A stretch of 64,000 bases of DNA from Mastigias papua (taxonomy: Eukaryota > Cnidaria > Scyphozoa > Rhizostomeae > Mastigiidae), in contig OZ025275.1 of assembly GCA_964019165.1 (NCBI GenBank), positions 14,004,374 through 14,068,373 on the forward strand, given 5' to 3'. Under the pieces are notes generated by a model, which made no database searches, was not told the origin of the DNA, and saw only the letters and a list, made by a program, of their open reading frames with translations. Each line of letters starts with the position of its first letter. Within the stretch, counting starts at the first letter, position 1. The translations under genes were made by a program, and so were the position numbers. This document shows positions 36,301 through 55,413 of this stretch, piece after piece.

Positions 36301-37804
36301 GAAATGGTCTTCTTCTCTTGAAAGAAACCTCGCAGTTCCCTTGCTGAACTATTCAATGTCAACATCTTGTCTTAGGAATCTGAACAATTTTACAGTACAT
36401 GTTCTTAAGCCTTGTGGTTCTTTTATACGGGTTTTTCACTGTATTTAAGTTCAACCCAACTTCCTTCTTCCTGAGAAACTGTAGCACCCACGAAGCACTT
36501 GGAAGGAGGAATGGCATAAGAGTTTAAGGGCACTTATACCTAATCGACAGTTTTAAGAACTACGCCAGATCGTAGCTAGCAAAATTGGGCGGATGTTAAC
36601 AATCCGTAGCGCGGAATTTTCGCATATACTACGTATCATTTAAAAGTGCTCTTTGCGTACGTCAAGAATATGCAATAACATTTGCGGCATTGCGTATGCG
36701 AAAACATTCAAACGCTTTGCGTACAGACCCTTTACGACTCGAGTGTCTAAAACCGGAAGTTTGATTATTAGTAACGCAATAGAGATGATGATTCTTCCCT
36801 ATATTTCGTCGGTAGAGACACCATAGCATTTGAAACAAGCACAATCTAGGATTGGCGCTAACCCTGCGCTCCGCGACCCTGTCCCACGAAAAAGTAAACA
36901 GCGCGCCGAGATAGTTACAGGCAATTATGCAGAAGGACACAATCCAGGTAGTTGTGCTTCACAGACATCTATACATTCGATTTATTAATGCTTTGATGCA
37001 TCATCATCGTCATCATTGGGCGGGAAGTTCATTTAGCTGAACAGCCGTGGCTCTCCATGCTTGCCTATTGATGCATCAAAGATAAAACTGCTCACTTTCT
37101 GTTAACGTTCTGCGCAACAGTCCTGATCAACCGTAATAAAGACAGCCATTCGGCGATACCTGAAAAATCACGGCTTCCCTCATAAAATCTCGTAAGCTAG
37201 ATTTATTACGCGCAGTTAACACACATGGAAACGGGAGAACTCCTAACGTGCATTTCCTAGGCTTCAAAATTGCAATGTAATAACACAAAGCTGCTAACTT
37301 TGCGTATTTGTGTGGCAACTAAACATATGTGAAACGCTTCCCACGTATTTCAAAACCAAGTTAGAAAACCCAGTTAGCCAAGGTACCATTTTTGATTTCA
37401 CCGACTTTAGCTCTTATGGTCAATAATCGCTGACCAAAAACACAAAGCTCGAATTTCACAACGCGTCGAAATGCTGCCAGGTTTTTGCCAAAATACAACT
37501 GTTGCGTTTGGAGAGCTTCCAGGGTACTCTATCATGCATGAAACGCACTTACGTCCCTCTCACAAACGTATCTAACTCCATAGGTCAGCTGAAGGAAAAA
37601 CATCAAACAAAAATAACTTCCACAAACTACGCAAGAATGTTGATACTCACTGAAACACAAGAAGCTTTTTCGTTTTCCAAACCCAAGTTCCTTCGTGTAA
37701 ATTTTCGGCTTGAACACATCGATGCTTTCAAATGCTGATATTTCAACGTCGCCCGGGTCAACCTCCGCGCAGCTTTCACTACCCTCGTTATTGTTTGTCG
37801 CCAT
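18316..37804 (-). CDS. TMC: TMC-B: complete transmembrane channel-like protein, 19 exons, 773 aa
   Basis: Paralogue of TMC-A. Exons: 37651-37804, 34712-34876, 33996-34065, 33237-33306, 32527-32608, 31851-32026, 30944-31101, 29669-29816, 28947-29108, 26781-26941, 25930-26122, 24877-24995, 24323-24427, 23186-23261, 22353-22492, 21454-21486, 20463-20588, 19504-19582, 18316-18420; the phases close at every junction and the sum is 2322 nt, ending in TAA. Landmarks: GSGVLSYFKFLRWLF before the first helix, FCSWDYAVTQ, LPFVFRIIASLERYESPRT, CWEKEIEVQFYQL in the signature region (about 521-533), FDISRNVLGLIYSQG, SFCRPSMRPFKASKM, and KPSINCGPFRG split over a 33-bp exon. The basic C-tail (KSSAQKKIKLLKEQ) is typical of the family. 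Odd: the signature lost the usual TxVGxE core, and exon 11 encodes a repeat-expanded Ala/Thr-rich loop. Confidence 0.94.
21063..21391. mobile_element. Inverted-repeat element in TMC-B intron 16
   Basis: The left end TAAACCCTCGAATTAGCCCC is mirrored by the right end TTCGAGGGGGACAATTTGAG, giving imperfect terminal repeats of about 20 bp around 329 bp. Segments match 6970-7300 in TMC-A. It lies between exon 17 (20463-20588) and exon 16 (21454-21486). No transposase frame. Confidence 0.6.
21894..22144. mobile_element. hAT-type MITE (251 bp)
   Basis: Ends are CAGTGGTTCGCAAACT and AGTTTGGGAACCACTG, 15 of 16 bases matching as terminal inverted repeats. CAGTGGTT...CAAACT is the usual end of hAT/Charlie-type elements. 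The 8-bp flanks (TTAGACTA and GTTTAAAA) do not match, so the duplication has decayed or the ends are slightly misplaced. It lies in TMC-B intron 15 and has no coding capacity. Confidence 0.75.
23340..23470. mobile_element. CACTATAGCACG-family MITE
   Basis: Starts CACTAGGCACGAAAA and ends CGTGCTCTAGTG, with the family-specific block GTGTCGGACGAAAAAAAAGC inside. Similar to 26431-26589. Flanking AGAACTT/AAGTACT suggests that the terminal repeat may continue a few bases outward. It lies in TMC-B intron 13. Confidence 0.75.
23940..24172 (-). mobile_element. SINE-like sequence
   Basis: On the minus strand it begins with a tRNA-like head, GTAGCGAGTGGCCGAGCG (A-box form), followed by a GC-richer body than its surroundings and no open frame. 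The B box is not clean. It could be a tRNA-derived SINE in TMC-B intron 13, but no tail or target duplication is visible. Confidence 0.35.
25930..26122 (-). repeat. TMC-B exon 11 with in-frame coding tandem repeat
   Basis: This exon encodes a loop after LKLSTLCVYIWLVYSD. It contains two copies of a unit read as AAASTQLNGTA, preceded by a poly-alanine run from GCA codons. Each repeat carries NGT, an N-glycosylation sequon. The matching TMC-A exon (4227-4326, 100 bp) is 93 bp shorter and lacks the repeat. Confidence 0.9.
26431..26589. mobile_element. CACTATAGCACG-family MITE, best-preserved copy
   Basis: Terminal inverted repeats CACTATAGCACGAAAAAGCG and its exact complement at the right end, extending inward through GGGAACATTGTTTTAGCATACTG. 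Length 159 bp, AT-rich centre with GTCGGACGAAAAAAAAGC. It lies in TMC-B intron 10. No target duplication could be assigned, and the family ends resemble CACTA-type tips, but that placement is tentative. Confidence 0.85.
30299..30363. mobile_element. CACTATAGCACG-family MITE fragment
   Basis: A half copy with GTTCCCGCTCCTTCGTGCAA and AGCGAAGTTCTGCAG. The 182-bp element at 30373-30554 is inserted directly at this end, its 9-bp target duplication TGCAGTATA being made from the tip of this copy. This dates the insertion after this element. Confidence 0.65.
30373..30554. mobile_element. 182-bp foldback MITE with 9-bp target duplication
   Basis: Flanked by TGCAGTATA at 30364-30372 and 30555-30563. 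Ends AAGCATAGCCGCCAAATG and CATTTGACGGCTTTGT are inverted; inner blocks TCTATTTTCTCCCAACC and TTGGGAGAAAATAGA continue the stem. The same family as 33425-33606 and the 2.2-kb element at 53167-55413. A 9-bp duplication suits Mutator-like (MULE) transposition. It lies in TMC-B intron 7. Confidence 0.85.
30617..30891. mobile_element. hAT MITE (275 bp)
   Basis: Ends CAGTGGCGTAACAG and GGCTACGCCACTG are terminal inverted repeats of the common hAT form. Flanking 8-mers GGGGCATG (30609-30616) and GGGGTATG (30892-30899) differ at one base, consistent with the 8-bp duplication expected for hAT. It ends about 50 bp from TMC-B exon 7 (30944-31101). No transposase. Confidence 0.85.
32680..32865. repeat. 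TATAA pentanucleotide repeat tract
   Basis: Degenerate (TATAA)n in TMC-B intron 4, 72 bp upstream of exon 5 in transcription order. The long minus-strand open frame of tyrosine, isoleucine and leucine codons over it is a repeat artefact. Confidence 0.9.
33425..33606. mobile_element. 182-bp foldback MITE, second copy
   Basis: Exactly the same length as 30373-30554, with ends AGCATAGCCGCGAAATG and GGCGTCTATGCT and the stem block GGTTGGGAGAAAATAGACC. Flanks ATTATGGCA (33416-33424) and ATAATGGTA (33607-33615) match at seven of nine positions. It lies in TMC-B intron 3, about 120 bp from exon 4. Confidence 0.8.
34280..34560. repeat. TATAA/TATAT pentanucleotide repeat tract
   Basis: Degenerate ATAAT/TATAA repeats over about 280 bp in TMC-B intron 2, the same motif as at 32680-32865. 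Confidence 0.9.
36154..36441. mobile_element. MITE with GAAAAACCCGTA ends
   Basis: The left GGAAAAACCCGTACAAAAGA and right TTCTTTTATACGGGTTTTTC are near-exact inverted repeats of about 24 bp, ending CAGTG next to TA on the right. About 288 bp, with no frame. The CAGTGAAAAACCC tip and TA flank are like mariner/Tc1-type MITEs. It lies in TMC-B intron 1. Confidence 0.75.
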
Positions 37805-40566
37805 GTTAACTCATTCACAAACCATGTTCTTGATACTTATTTCCATCTAGACAAGCTCCATAGATACTGCTTACACGCAAGCGAGCAGATAAGTAAACCT
37901 TCCAATGCGACTGATTTTACGCTGCTCAAATTGCAACAAAGCGTTTGCAGGTTGTTATGAAAAGACGATAGTTGAGGTTTCCCTTTTGTCTTCTACGAAG
38001 AATCGCCAACTTATTTCCGCATACATGCATATTGTATTGAATTACTCATGTCAAAGCAAACGTGCATGTAACTGTGGCGCTGATATCTCCTATTTCTCAG
38101 TCGGAAGAGTATACTCGAGTATGGGAGGGACCAGGCTGTACCACGGGGGACATGTCCCTCCAGTTTTCTCCAGACTCAGTTCTGTGACTCTTGCCTTGCA
38201 AATTCGAGTAGCTAAGGTTCGAGGCTATGGGGATTTCTGGCAAGGTATACACGTTTTTTTAATAAAAACCAGTTTAAAAGCAACCTAGTACTAGACACAC
38301 TAAAAGTTGAGAAACTTTTAGAACTACAATGAAAGAGTTAAGAAACTTTAGACATTCCTGTGCTATTTCAAAGTTTGGGGTTTGGGAAACATATTTCCTC
38401 CACGGATTTAACAAGTGCCAACTCTTCCTCAAACAATTTACTTTAGTACAGTAAATTACTTGAGAAAGATATGAGAAAGATCCTTTGGTTGAGAGAAAGA
38501 TATGCGCATTTTATGACAAATGGCACATTGGAACAATTACCTTGGTTCAAAGCAAAACTGAACCAATACTATATCCTTTTCGAGGACAAAAAAGAAGATT
38601 ATATAAAGTTTACCGACATTAACGATTTAGACATGAGGTCGATTTAGATTTAGAACCGCACTAACATCTTTTGTTTGCTATCATGCTAATAATTTGCTAC
38701 ATCCCCGTGTTTCATATCGTTTTCAATGCAATCTTTGTTCATTAAATTAAGAAACTTCTATGAAACTGTTAGAACTAAAATGTGGCCAAAAATTGGGAAA
38801 CTTTTAGTACTGGGTCTTAAGCTAGGTTTCTTATAAAATAAAAACGTGTAAGTCATTGTTACGTCATATCATTTCCATTTTGTATAGTTTTTATCGCATT
38901 TTAGTCGCACATTTTACTATACGATGTACTAAAGGGAGTGATACAAAGGGCGTGGTCGTTCAAAAATTCTCCCAGTCTGAGGTGGGTTGTGTCACCCCTG
39001 CTAGTAGAGGCTAAAGGAGGCTAAGAACGGCTAGGAGGTGTTAGGAAGGGATATGAGGGGATTGGGGGTAGCTAGCTCCACTTTCTAAAAACTCACATTT
39101 TTCATTTAATGTTTATAGTCTACTCAAGTATTCAGCTACACAACCCTTCCCCCTCCCCCCCCCCCATTTATAAGTGCACTCTATTGAGTTTCTTTGCAAC
39201 AGCACTACCTACAGGAATGCTAGAACAGAGGATAGCGAGGGATAGCTGACCCCTGCCTTAAAGAAAGGAGGCAAAGGGACAAGAATGCCATTTTCGTCAA
39301 ATTTTTATTTTGGAGGTCAATAAATGTTCTCAAAACTATTCATAAAACTATTCTGGCTTTTTACATAGACGCTATAGATATGCAAGCATAATTAATAGGG
39401 GCAATTTGTCAAGACTGTATCAGTCGAAGTGAAAGAAGTAACATACGATCAGAGCCGTTTTGCAGTACTCATACACGTTCATGTTCTTGTGTCACACGCC
39501 ATCTCCATCTCTATCTGTAATATGAATGTATTGTACATTTGCTGTGCTGTACTTACCGTTAAAGTCAGTTGCTATTGAAATCCATAGAAAAGGGGCCGTT
39601 AGCTGAAGCGGTTATAAGTTGCCATTGGTTAAGCCCGTTGAAGTCGTCCGTTAGAGTGACAGTATTTAAATAACTGTGGAAGAAGTGTTGAACTTGAAAC
39701 ATATGTTGGAATAATTGCTTACTTGGGTATTACTTTGTCTATTGTGTTGTCTGTACTATTAAGTGTTATTTGTATGTAGAGGTTTTAAACTACCATGAAC
39801 ATTCAAACACCACTGGAGGTTCAAAATCTGCCACTTTTGACATCTGCAAAATTTGCATAGGAAGACAATGACTCTCGAGCTATCACTTTCCGTTATAAAA
39901 CTGAACTACATCAAAACGGTTTACATCTTCACGCAAAATTATAGCCGATGTTGAAAGAAATTGCCAAAGGTTTTATTTCTAAGTAAAAGCCAGCAAAGAA
40001 GAAACCTTTGGTGAATTTTAACGTGCAGTTTTTATATGACATCAGGTGCTTCGAAATTCAACACTTTTAATTTGACGATAGATTGCTAAATTTTTTGCAA
40101 TATGAATTACTTGTACAACTATTTTATTTTGTTAATATTTTTAGAAAAGCTAAATAGCCCAATTGCAATATTTAAGAAAACCTTTAGTCTTTGATGCCCT
40201 TGAGGATAAAGCTGCCCTGATCTCTGCTTTTGGTACGTCCATAGAAGTACTATGGGTACAACATAATGTATACTTAAAAGTTCGAAGGAATGGGTTCACT
40301 GGTCAAGGTGAACTTGGCCATATATAATCACGTTGATTCATCGTTTTACTTCTTCATTGGGAGCAGTGCTTTGTACACATTCGTGTGGTTATCGCATGAT
40401 TTGTCTCAATCCTACCCTTCTTAGATGCTCCCACCCCATGCCAGTTTATTTTCTCTGCCTGTCCTCTAAGAAAATCTCCCATGATGCATTGTGGCTTCCC
40501 AACCAACAAAGTCAGAGAAAATTGTTTGTTTTCGTCATGTCGCACGTAACTCACGCAAGTTAGAAG
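37805..40566. other. Intergenic spacer between TMC-B and MGRN1 starts
   Basis: The start codons of TMC-B (minus) and MGRN1 (plus) face away across 2.76 kb, which must hold both promoters and 5' UTRs. Its one repeat is the foldback at 38250-38848. A 127-codon plus frame at 37905-38288 shows no family resemblance, and its end runs into that foldback, so I do not call it. C-rich runs occur near 39155. Confidence 0.55.
38250..38848. mobile_element. 599-bp foldback element with TA target
   Basis: Flanked by TA at 38248-38249 and 38849-38850. Ends CACGTTTTTTTAATAAAAACC and the complement of AAACGTG match imperfectly, and the similarity continues inward (ACCTAGTACT and AGTACTGGGTCTT, then AGAAACTTTTAG). 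AT-rich interior, no open frame. Confidence 0.65.
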
Positions 40567-49877
<9,311 letters not shown>

Positions 49878-51521
49878 TCATTATGGCCTTGAGATCTCAC
49901 TATGTTTCCCACATTTCATTCCTATGCTTTGTTCCCATGCTATATTGCCTCTTTTTCATTACTATTTGGACGCCGAGATGCCCGTGGACTGGACGCTGAC
50001 TGACATTCGTCAGACATAAGTTATATCCTATCTCGGTCTTGCCAGCGTCATTGTTGCATGCTGGGAATTCTTTGGTAGAGATAGAGAACTAAAAAACATC
50101 ACAAGAAAATTACAGACTATATCAGTCTCAGGAACTGTGAAAATCATGAAAACTTTTACGGGATTCAAAATGTAAAATCGAATCTAGAACTGACGGATAT
50201 TTCTTATCCTCTGAAGCCTTACTTTTTGCTTTTTGATTTTGAAACATTTATTTGCTCTGTCCTTGTTCCATTGTTTAGAACTGGACTATTTTTATTGTAC
50301 ATACTATTTTGATACTGGAATATATTGAATGAAAATCTTACTTTCTTACCCACTTGTCATATTCGTTCCCTTAATATTGAATTTACTTTTCACAATTTCC
50401 ATAGCATCTATTTTCATTTCGCATTTGTCCATTTTCCATTTCCTCTTTTGTTCTATCTTTTTTACTACTAAACCTGATGTATATATTTTTGAAGGATTGA
50501 AAATCGCTACATCATTAAGAGAAAAGGACACTGCCAATTTTCATACGTGAGGACGTTTATTGTAATTAATTTTTTGTTGCTCTGATTTTTCAATATTTTC
50601 GTATCTGATGTGTTTTTCAATTTTCTGTATGCTGTACCCTATCTATTGCATTTGAAGTACACTACAAGGCTCTTCGTCACAGGATAGCGTTTGAATCGCG
50701 GATTGATAACCGCCTATTGACTGGCTGTGTGTAATTATTGATAAGTTAGAGGCAAAACGAGGGGTGGTCAGAGACCCGCCTGTTGTGAAGCAAATCAGTG
50801 TTTCAAGACACTCTTTGAGCATGGTATGGAGGCTTGTGCATTGTCCACTATGCAACAAATGGATATCTGGTGTTAGCAGTAGGGATGTAAGGAAGAGAAC
50901 TACCCCCCTTCTATCTCACGAATGGGAAAGGCTGGGGTTGGTTTCCTTTATAGTAAACAGGCCCCACCGTAAGAAATCTTATATGGGATTGTCCCTGTAA
51001 CTCGTCTATTTGCTAACCAGAAGTAGTTTGTTTTTTGGACTCATCAGCCTACAACCTTTTCTGTGCGTGTGTTGTTTCACATTGGCTTGAGTTTCCAGTT
51101 TCACACGCAAGGGTAAAGAGTCCGCACATCTAAAAGCACAGCCTCTGTCCATATTTAAAGACAAAGAAGTTCACACAGGAATCCAACATTTGTATTAATA
51201 TACGAAACTTTACTGCAGTCTGATGACAAATTGAATTAGCAAAGACAAAAACCGTCATTTGCTTTATTAAAACTGATACGGAGCGCATACGTAGAGGATT
51301 TATCAGTTCAATGAGTGTAACTTATATTATGAATTATGGTAGAATCACTTCAGCATAGCATAACTGCCCACTGTTTGATTGGTTGAGTACTGTGTTCACG
51401 TCTACGTTCTCCTAACCTAATCCACCTTTTCTGGGACCCCTGCGATGCAACCATATTCGAATCTGATTGGTCAGACACTTATCGCGGCAAAAGTTGGGAC
51501 AAACAAAACACCATAGCAAAC

Positions 51522-51740
51522 TTACATGTAGAACATTCCTCTTCTGTTTACTTGTGAAGTATACAAATACGGATTAAAATCACGGCTTCTGTTGATAGCA
51601 AGTGTGAAGACTTCCAAAAGATGCTTGTCCACAATTTGCGTAGCTCCCTGACATCTGGAAGGATCATTCTCAGTGGTGACTCGAACAAGGATGATATTGT
51701 CAAACTTGCTCAAATCACTTCGAAGATAGGCCTATATTCC
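51522..51740 (-). pseudogene. Unidentified protein fragment with KFDNIILVRV
   Basis: The minus strand is open from an upstream TAG near 51735 to a stop at 51522 and encodes SDLSKFDNIILVRVTTEN, followed by DKHLLEVFTLAINRS. Balanced, non-repetitive composition looks protein-like. A donor-like AT|GTAAGT lies at the end, so it could be one exon of a larger gene. Shares KFDxIILVxV with a fragment on the other strand at 51949. No known family recognised. Confidence 0.35.
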
Positions 51741-51948
51741 AGTGCTGATTTTCGTGACGATGTGTCATATTTGGTTGGAAAGCTCACAGTTTAAGGAATA
51801 TAGCTACCTGAGTTCCTTATCGTTCCTTAAAAAGTTATCGAGCAAAGGGAATAATATTTCCCTTTCAGCGTTGAGGATATAACATTTTAGCCTTTTTGTT
51901 TTCAAATCAAGCACCTATGAAAGGCAAAGGTTACTTCGCACAACGCAT

Positions 51949-52080
51949 TTGAGGATTATGGCTTGCTTAAAGACGGGAAAGTTTGACAAGATCATTCTTG
52001 TTTCAGTTGCTGACAGTGATGCCTATAGAGATCAAGTCGAGAGGTCAATCTCGATTCTGCTCATGATAGGAAGAAAAATG
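51949..52080 (+). pseudogene. Unidentified protein fragment with KFDKIILVSV
   Basis: The plus frame encodes ACLKTGKFDKIILVSVADSD, then YRDQVERSISIL, before drifting into low-complexity hydrophobic sequence. The first 40 residues resemble the minus fragment at 51522-51740. The two lie head to head about 210 bp apart, as in an inverted duplication of an unknown gene's exon. Function unknown. Confidence 0.3.
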
Positions 52081-52810
52081 TGCGAGTGTTTCCTCTGTTT
52101 TGTTTATACTCTTGGTTCATTTAGTTTCTATTATAAACCCTCTTTGTTTGTATTTATTTTGGGCTGTACCAGAGGATTTGCAAGGTGGATTATAAGCCTT
52201 TGCCAGGTGTGTGTAATACACATTTTCCTACGGCATGCAATCTTTACTACGGCAGTTTGGCCGTCGTTCTCTACATCAGGAAGTCCCGCAAAGTTCTAGA
52301 ACTTATCCTCAAGAAGCCCTAACACTTTTTATTAGCAAAGCCATGATGTTAATCTGCACTTATAACCTTCATAAGTGAAAAGAAAGAGAATGCTATAATT
52401 GGAAGTTGAATATGGCGTTTTGTTTGGCCTAACTTTCGCCTTGATACTTGTCCAGCCAATCATATTCCAATATTCTACAACCACGTGGTTGCGTCGCAGG
52501 GCCCCAAGTAAAGGTGGATTGACCAAGCATCATGCAAAATGAGCCAAATTTATCTCTGGGACGCCTGTTGAGAACCTTACATAACTTGCCTTGGAATGTT
52601 TGAATAACTGATTGTGATTGTTTAATTTGTAGTATTCGTGGAACTTAGCGAGCATTTGTATCCGAGTAGCAATTAGGCCTCGTTTAGGAAATGAGGAATC
52701 AGTTTGACATTTACCAAGCATTCAAATATGACATAGTATATAATGTGATAATAGGATGGCATGGTACAAGATTGACTAAGCAATCGATTATTCTAGATAA
52801 AGTAGAAAAC

Positions 52811-52813
<3 letters not shown>

Positions 52814-52857
<44 letters not shown>
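52814..52857. repeat. (AT)n microsatellite
   Basis: About 21 AT copies in the spacer downstream of MGRN1. Confidence 0.95.
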
Positions 52858-52858
<1 letters not shown>

Positions 52859-53166
52859 ACCCGGTGAAAAGATGCATGCTGTAGTAGAAATGACAAGTTG
52901 TTACCGACTAGTTTCTACGAGTTGTCTCGTACTCATGACAATATCATATTAAGTAATTTGCTATATCGCTGTGCTGTTTATTTATTGCTGCTACTCACTT
53001 ATCCTACGTCAGATTAGAGCGTGATACATAAGCTATTTGCCCATAGTGGTATAGCTACGTCTGCTAAACAATAAGAAGCGACGGAGCTGCGATGGCTCCC
53101 CTTTGCAAGTTGGTTAAGAGAGGGGAGGTGCGAGCAACAAATTCTATAAAATTCCGTGTCAAACAG

Positions 53167-55413
53167 AGCATAGCCGCCAAATGTTTGATTGGTTGAGGGC
53201 TCTGGCAAATTCTATTTTCTCCCAACCCATTTGACCAATCAGTAAGCAGGATTGTGACTACACGTGAGCTCCACAGCTAGGTTTAGGCCTGTTTTCGGCG
53301 TTTTTGCATGTTTTTACCACCCTTCCTACAAAAAACATTGCACGCCCGAGGAGTGCGATTTTATCGCTGATTTTTTGTCCAACTGGTCTTCATACATTCC
53401 CATTTAACCTATATTGGCACCACCGTGCGATCTCAAAGGGTATCGTTTGAAAAGACATTTCAATAAACAGTCAGTGCAGACTAGGCCATGTTTGGCTTTA
53501 TTGTATATGAATGCTTTGGAGGAAACATTTGCAGGTCCTAGTTTACCTTTCAAATTGAGTAAAACTGGAGAAGAACAATTCCATTTGTAATGAAGAATGT
53601 TGGAGCATAATTTCCTTTTTCCTCTAGGCATTCCGAATTTGTTTTGAAAAACGTGAACTATTACCTAAATGTTACGAAAACACCCACTCTTAAAATTTTC
53701 CCGCCGTTTTTGAATGAGTTTTAGTCTCCAGTCCTAGACTGCGTAAGTGTAGTCGTCAGTTTCGTCTTGCCATAAGTTTAAAAGGTGTTGATCGCATCGC
53801 AGAATGAAAGTAAGTCTTTGGCCATGACTGCTTAAATGGATTGAGCGATTCATTTTGATACTCTTGAGATAAAGAAGTTGGTATTGAGAACAGCAAAGAA
53901 CATTGTACATAGAGAGTAAGAAGTGGCTTTGCCCAAAGAAAGATTGTGACTTGATTTATGAATGAAACTTGTCGTTATCTACATGCACTGCATATCCAAA
54001 TCCCAGTACAGAGTTTGTTTTTGTGACAGTGAATATAGGTAAGTGAACTAATTTAAATGAAATAACAAGCTTTTCGGTAATGCTTTCAATAATTTACTCA
54101 TAAATAACACTGCTTTAGAGACATTTAGGTAATGCCATTTTCTCAGGAATTAGCCAATACCTCAGAATGGATGCGAAGCAATAAACTTAGTCTTGACGCT
54201 AGCAAATCCGAATTCCTGATCATGGGTCATAAATGGCAACTCAATAGTATCCAGCAACCGGTGCAATTAAAGATAGCCGATGATTCGATAAGGATTCAGA
54301 GAGTAGAATATCTTGGGCTAGCGGTTGATGAAAATTTAACTTGCACTGAACAATGCAAAGTCTCAAGGGCAAAATTAAATGTGGGCTACCCTCAATTCGC
54401 AAACTAGCAGATATTTTACCTCAAACCAAGCTAGAGCAGATCTACAGATCCCTCGTTGAATATAATCTAAGATATGGAAACGACCTATTAGGTAGCCTAT
54501 TAGGTACAAAACTAGATCATTTATAGCATCTCTAAGATAGAGCTCGTACGCTTATTGAAAATGCATATTCAAAGGACGAGAGGGTGTGCAATTGGCTATC
54601 AGCCCTTAACCTTGCTAAATATAATAAGGCCGTAATTACATATAAGATATTGAATAACTTATGTCCTAGCAGTATTTATGGAAAACTCACCATGAGATCT
54701 CAGATATCTGCATATGAGACAAGAAACTGTCATGATATCAACATCCCAAAGCAAAACCTAGAATTTTCCAAAAGAAGTTTTCACTATTCTGTCGCTCAAT
54801 TGTGGGATGAGATAGTCACACAATTTCCGCGTTCAAGCGAAAACTAAGAGCGTACTTGCTACACTAGCAACTAGCAACTTCCCAAAGGCTTGGTCTCTAG
54901 GAAGAGCAGCATTTATTTACTTTTAAGTCGTATATATTAGTCTTCATTGTTTAAGTTTTATTTTAATATGCTTATGTATTTTAATTTATATCACTGTGTA
55001 TTATCGCTGATTTATTGTAGCATGCTTATGTATTTTAATCTACATCAAAATATATTATCGCTGATAGAGAGCCGTGGATAAATATTGAAAAAATGAAATG
55101 CAAAAAATTCTCAATATTTGGATGGGTCCTGTTCCCCTCCCCTTTGAGATCGCACGGCGGTGCCAATATAGGTTAAATGGAAATGTATGAAGACCAGTTG
55201 GACAAAAAATCAGCGATAAAATCGCACTCCTCGGGCGTGCAATGTTTTTTGTAGGAAGGGTGGTAAAAACATGCAAAAACGCCGAAAACAGGCCTAAACC
55301 TAGCTGTGGAGCTCACGTGTAGTCACAATCCTGCTTACTGATTGGTCAAATGGGTTGGGAGAAAATAGAATTTGCCAGAGCCCTCAACCAATCAAACATT
55401 TGGCGGCTATGCT
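53167..55413. mobile_element. 2.25-kb foldback transposon with 273-bp arms, carrying a LINE fragment
   Basis: Flanked by a perfect 9-bp target duplication GTCAAACAG (53158-53166 and 55414-55422). Left arm 53167-53440 and right arm 55141-55413 are inverted copies with very few differences and share the outer AGCATAGCCGCCAAATG with the 182-bp elements at 30373 and 33425. The interior (53441-55140) has no transposase; it contains a decayed reverse-transcriptase 3' end (54132-54846). The 9-bp duplication and long arms suit a non-autonomous MULE. Arms contain ACCAATCA (an inverted CCAAT-type block) and GTGAGCTC; no function is claimed. Confidence 0.9.
54132..54846 (+). pseudogene. LINE reverse transcriptase C-terminal remnant inside the foldback transposon
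   Basis: Reads ELANTSEWMRSNKLSLDASK and RVEYLGLAVDENL, the thumb/connection region after the FADD motif in CR1/L2-like LINEs. After a frame change it continues ADILPQTKLEQIYRSLVEYN, then RYGNDLL, stops, then SALNLAKYNKAVITYKILNN and ends FHYSVAQLWDEI. Internal stops (for instance at about 54525) and at least one frame change show it is dead. It reads as the continuation of the fragment at 42158-42453, probably the same LINE family. Confidence 0.85.

Larger units (their letters stand above)
49878..53157. other. Gene-poor spacer downstream of MGRN1
   Basis: No complete gene recognised. It holds MGRN1's 3' UTR (length unknown), two head-to-head protein-like fragments (51522-51740 minus, 51949-52080 plus) and an (AT)n run at 52814-52857. 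A plus frame at 50764-51000 and its minus shadow show no recognisable domain. Confidence 0.5.

Noticed and set aside
36662..36940. 92-codon minus frame in TMC-B intron 1
   Set aside because: Somewhat GC-rich, but no recognisable domain; the exon 1 to exon 2 join is in phase without it.
37905..38288. 127-codon plus frame upstream of TMC-B
   Set aside because: No known family, no partner exons, and its last codons lie in the left arm of the TA-flanked foldback at 38250.
54584..54847. Separate small gene (87 codons)
   Set aside because: Contiguous through frame changes with the reverse-transcriptase remnant that starts at 54132; it is the LINE's C-terminal end.
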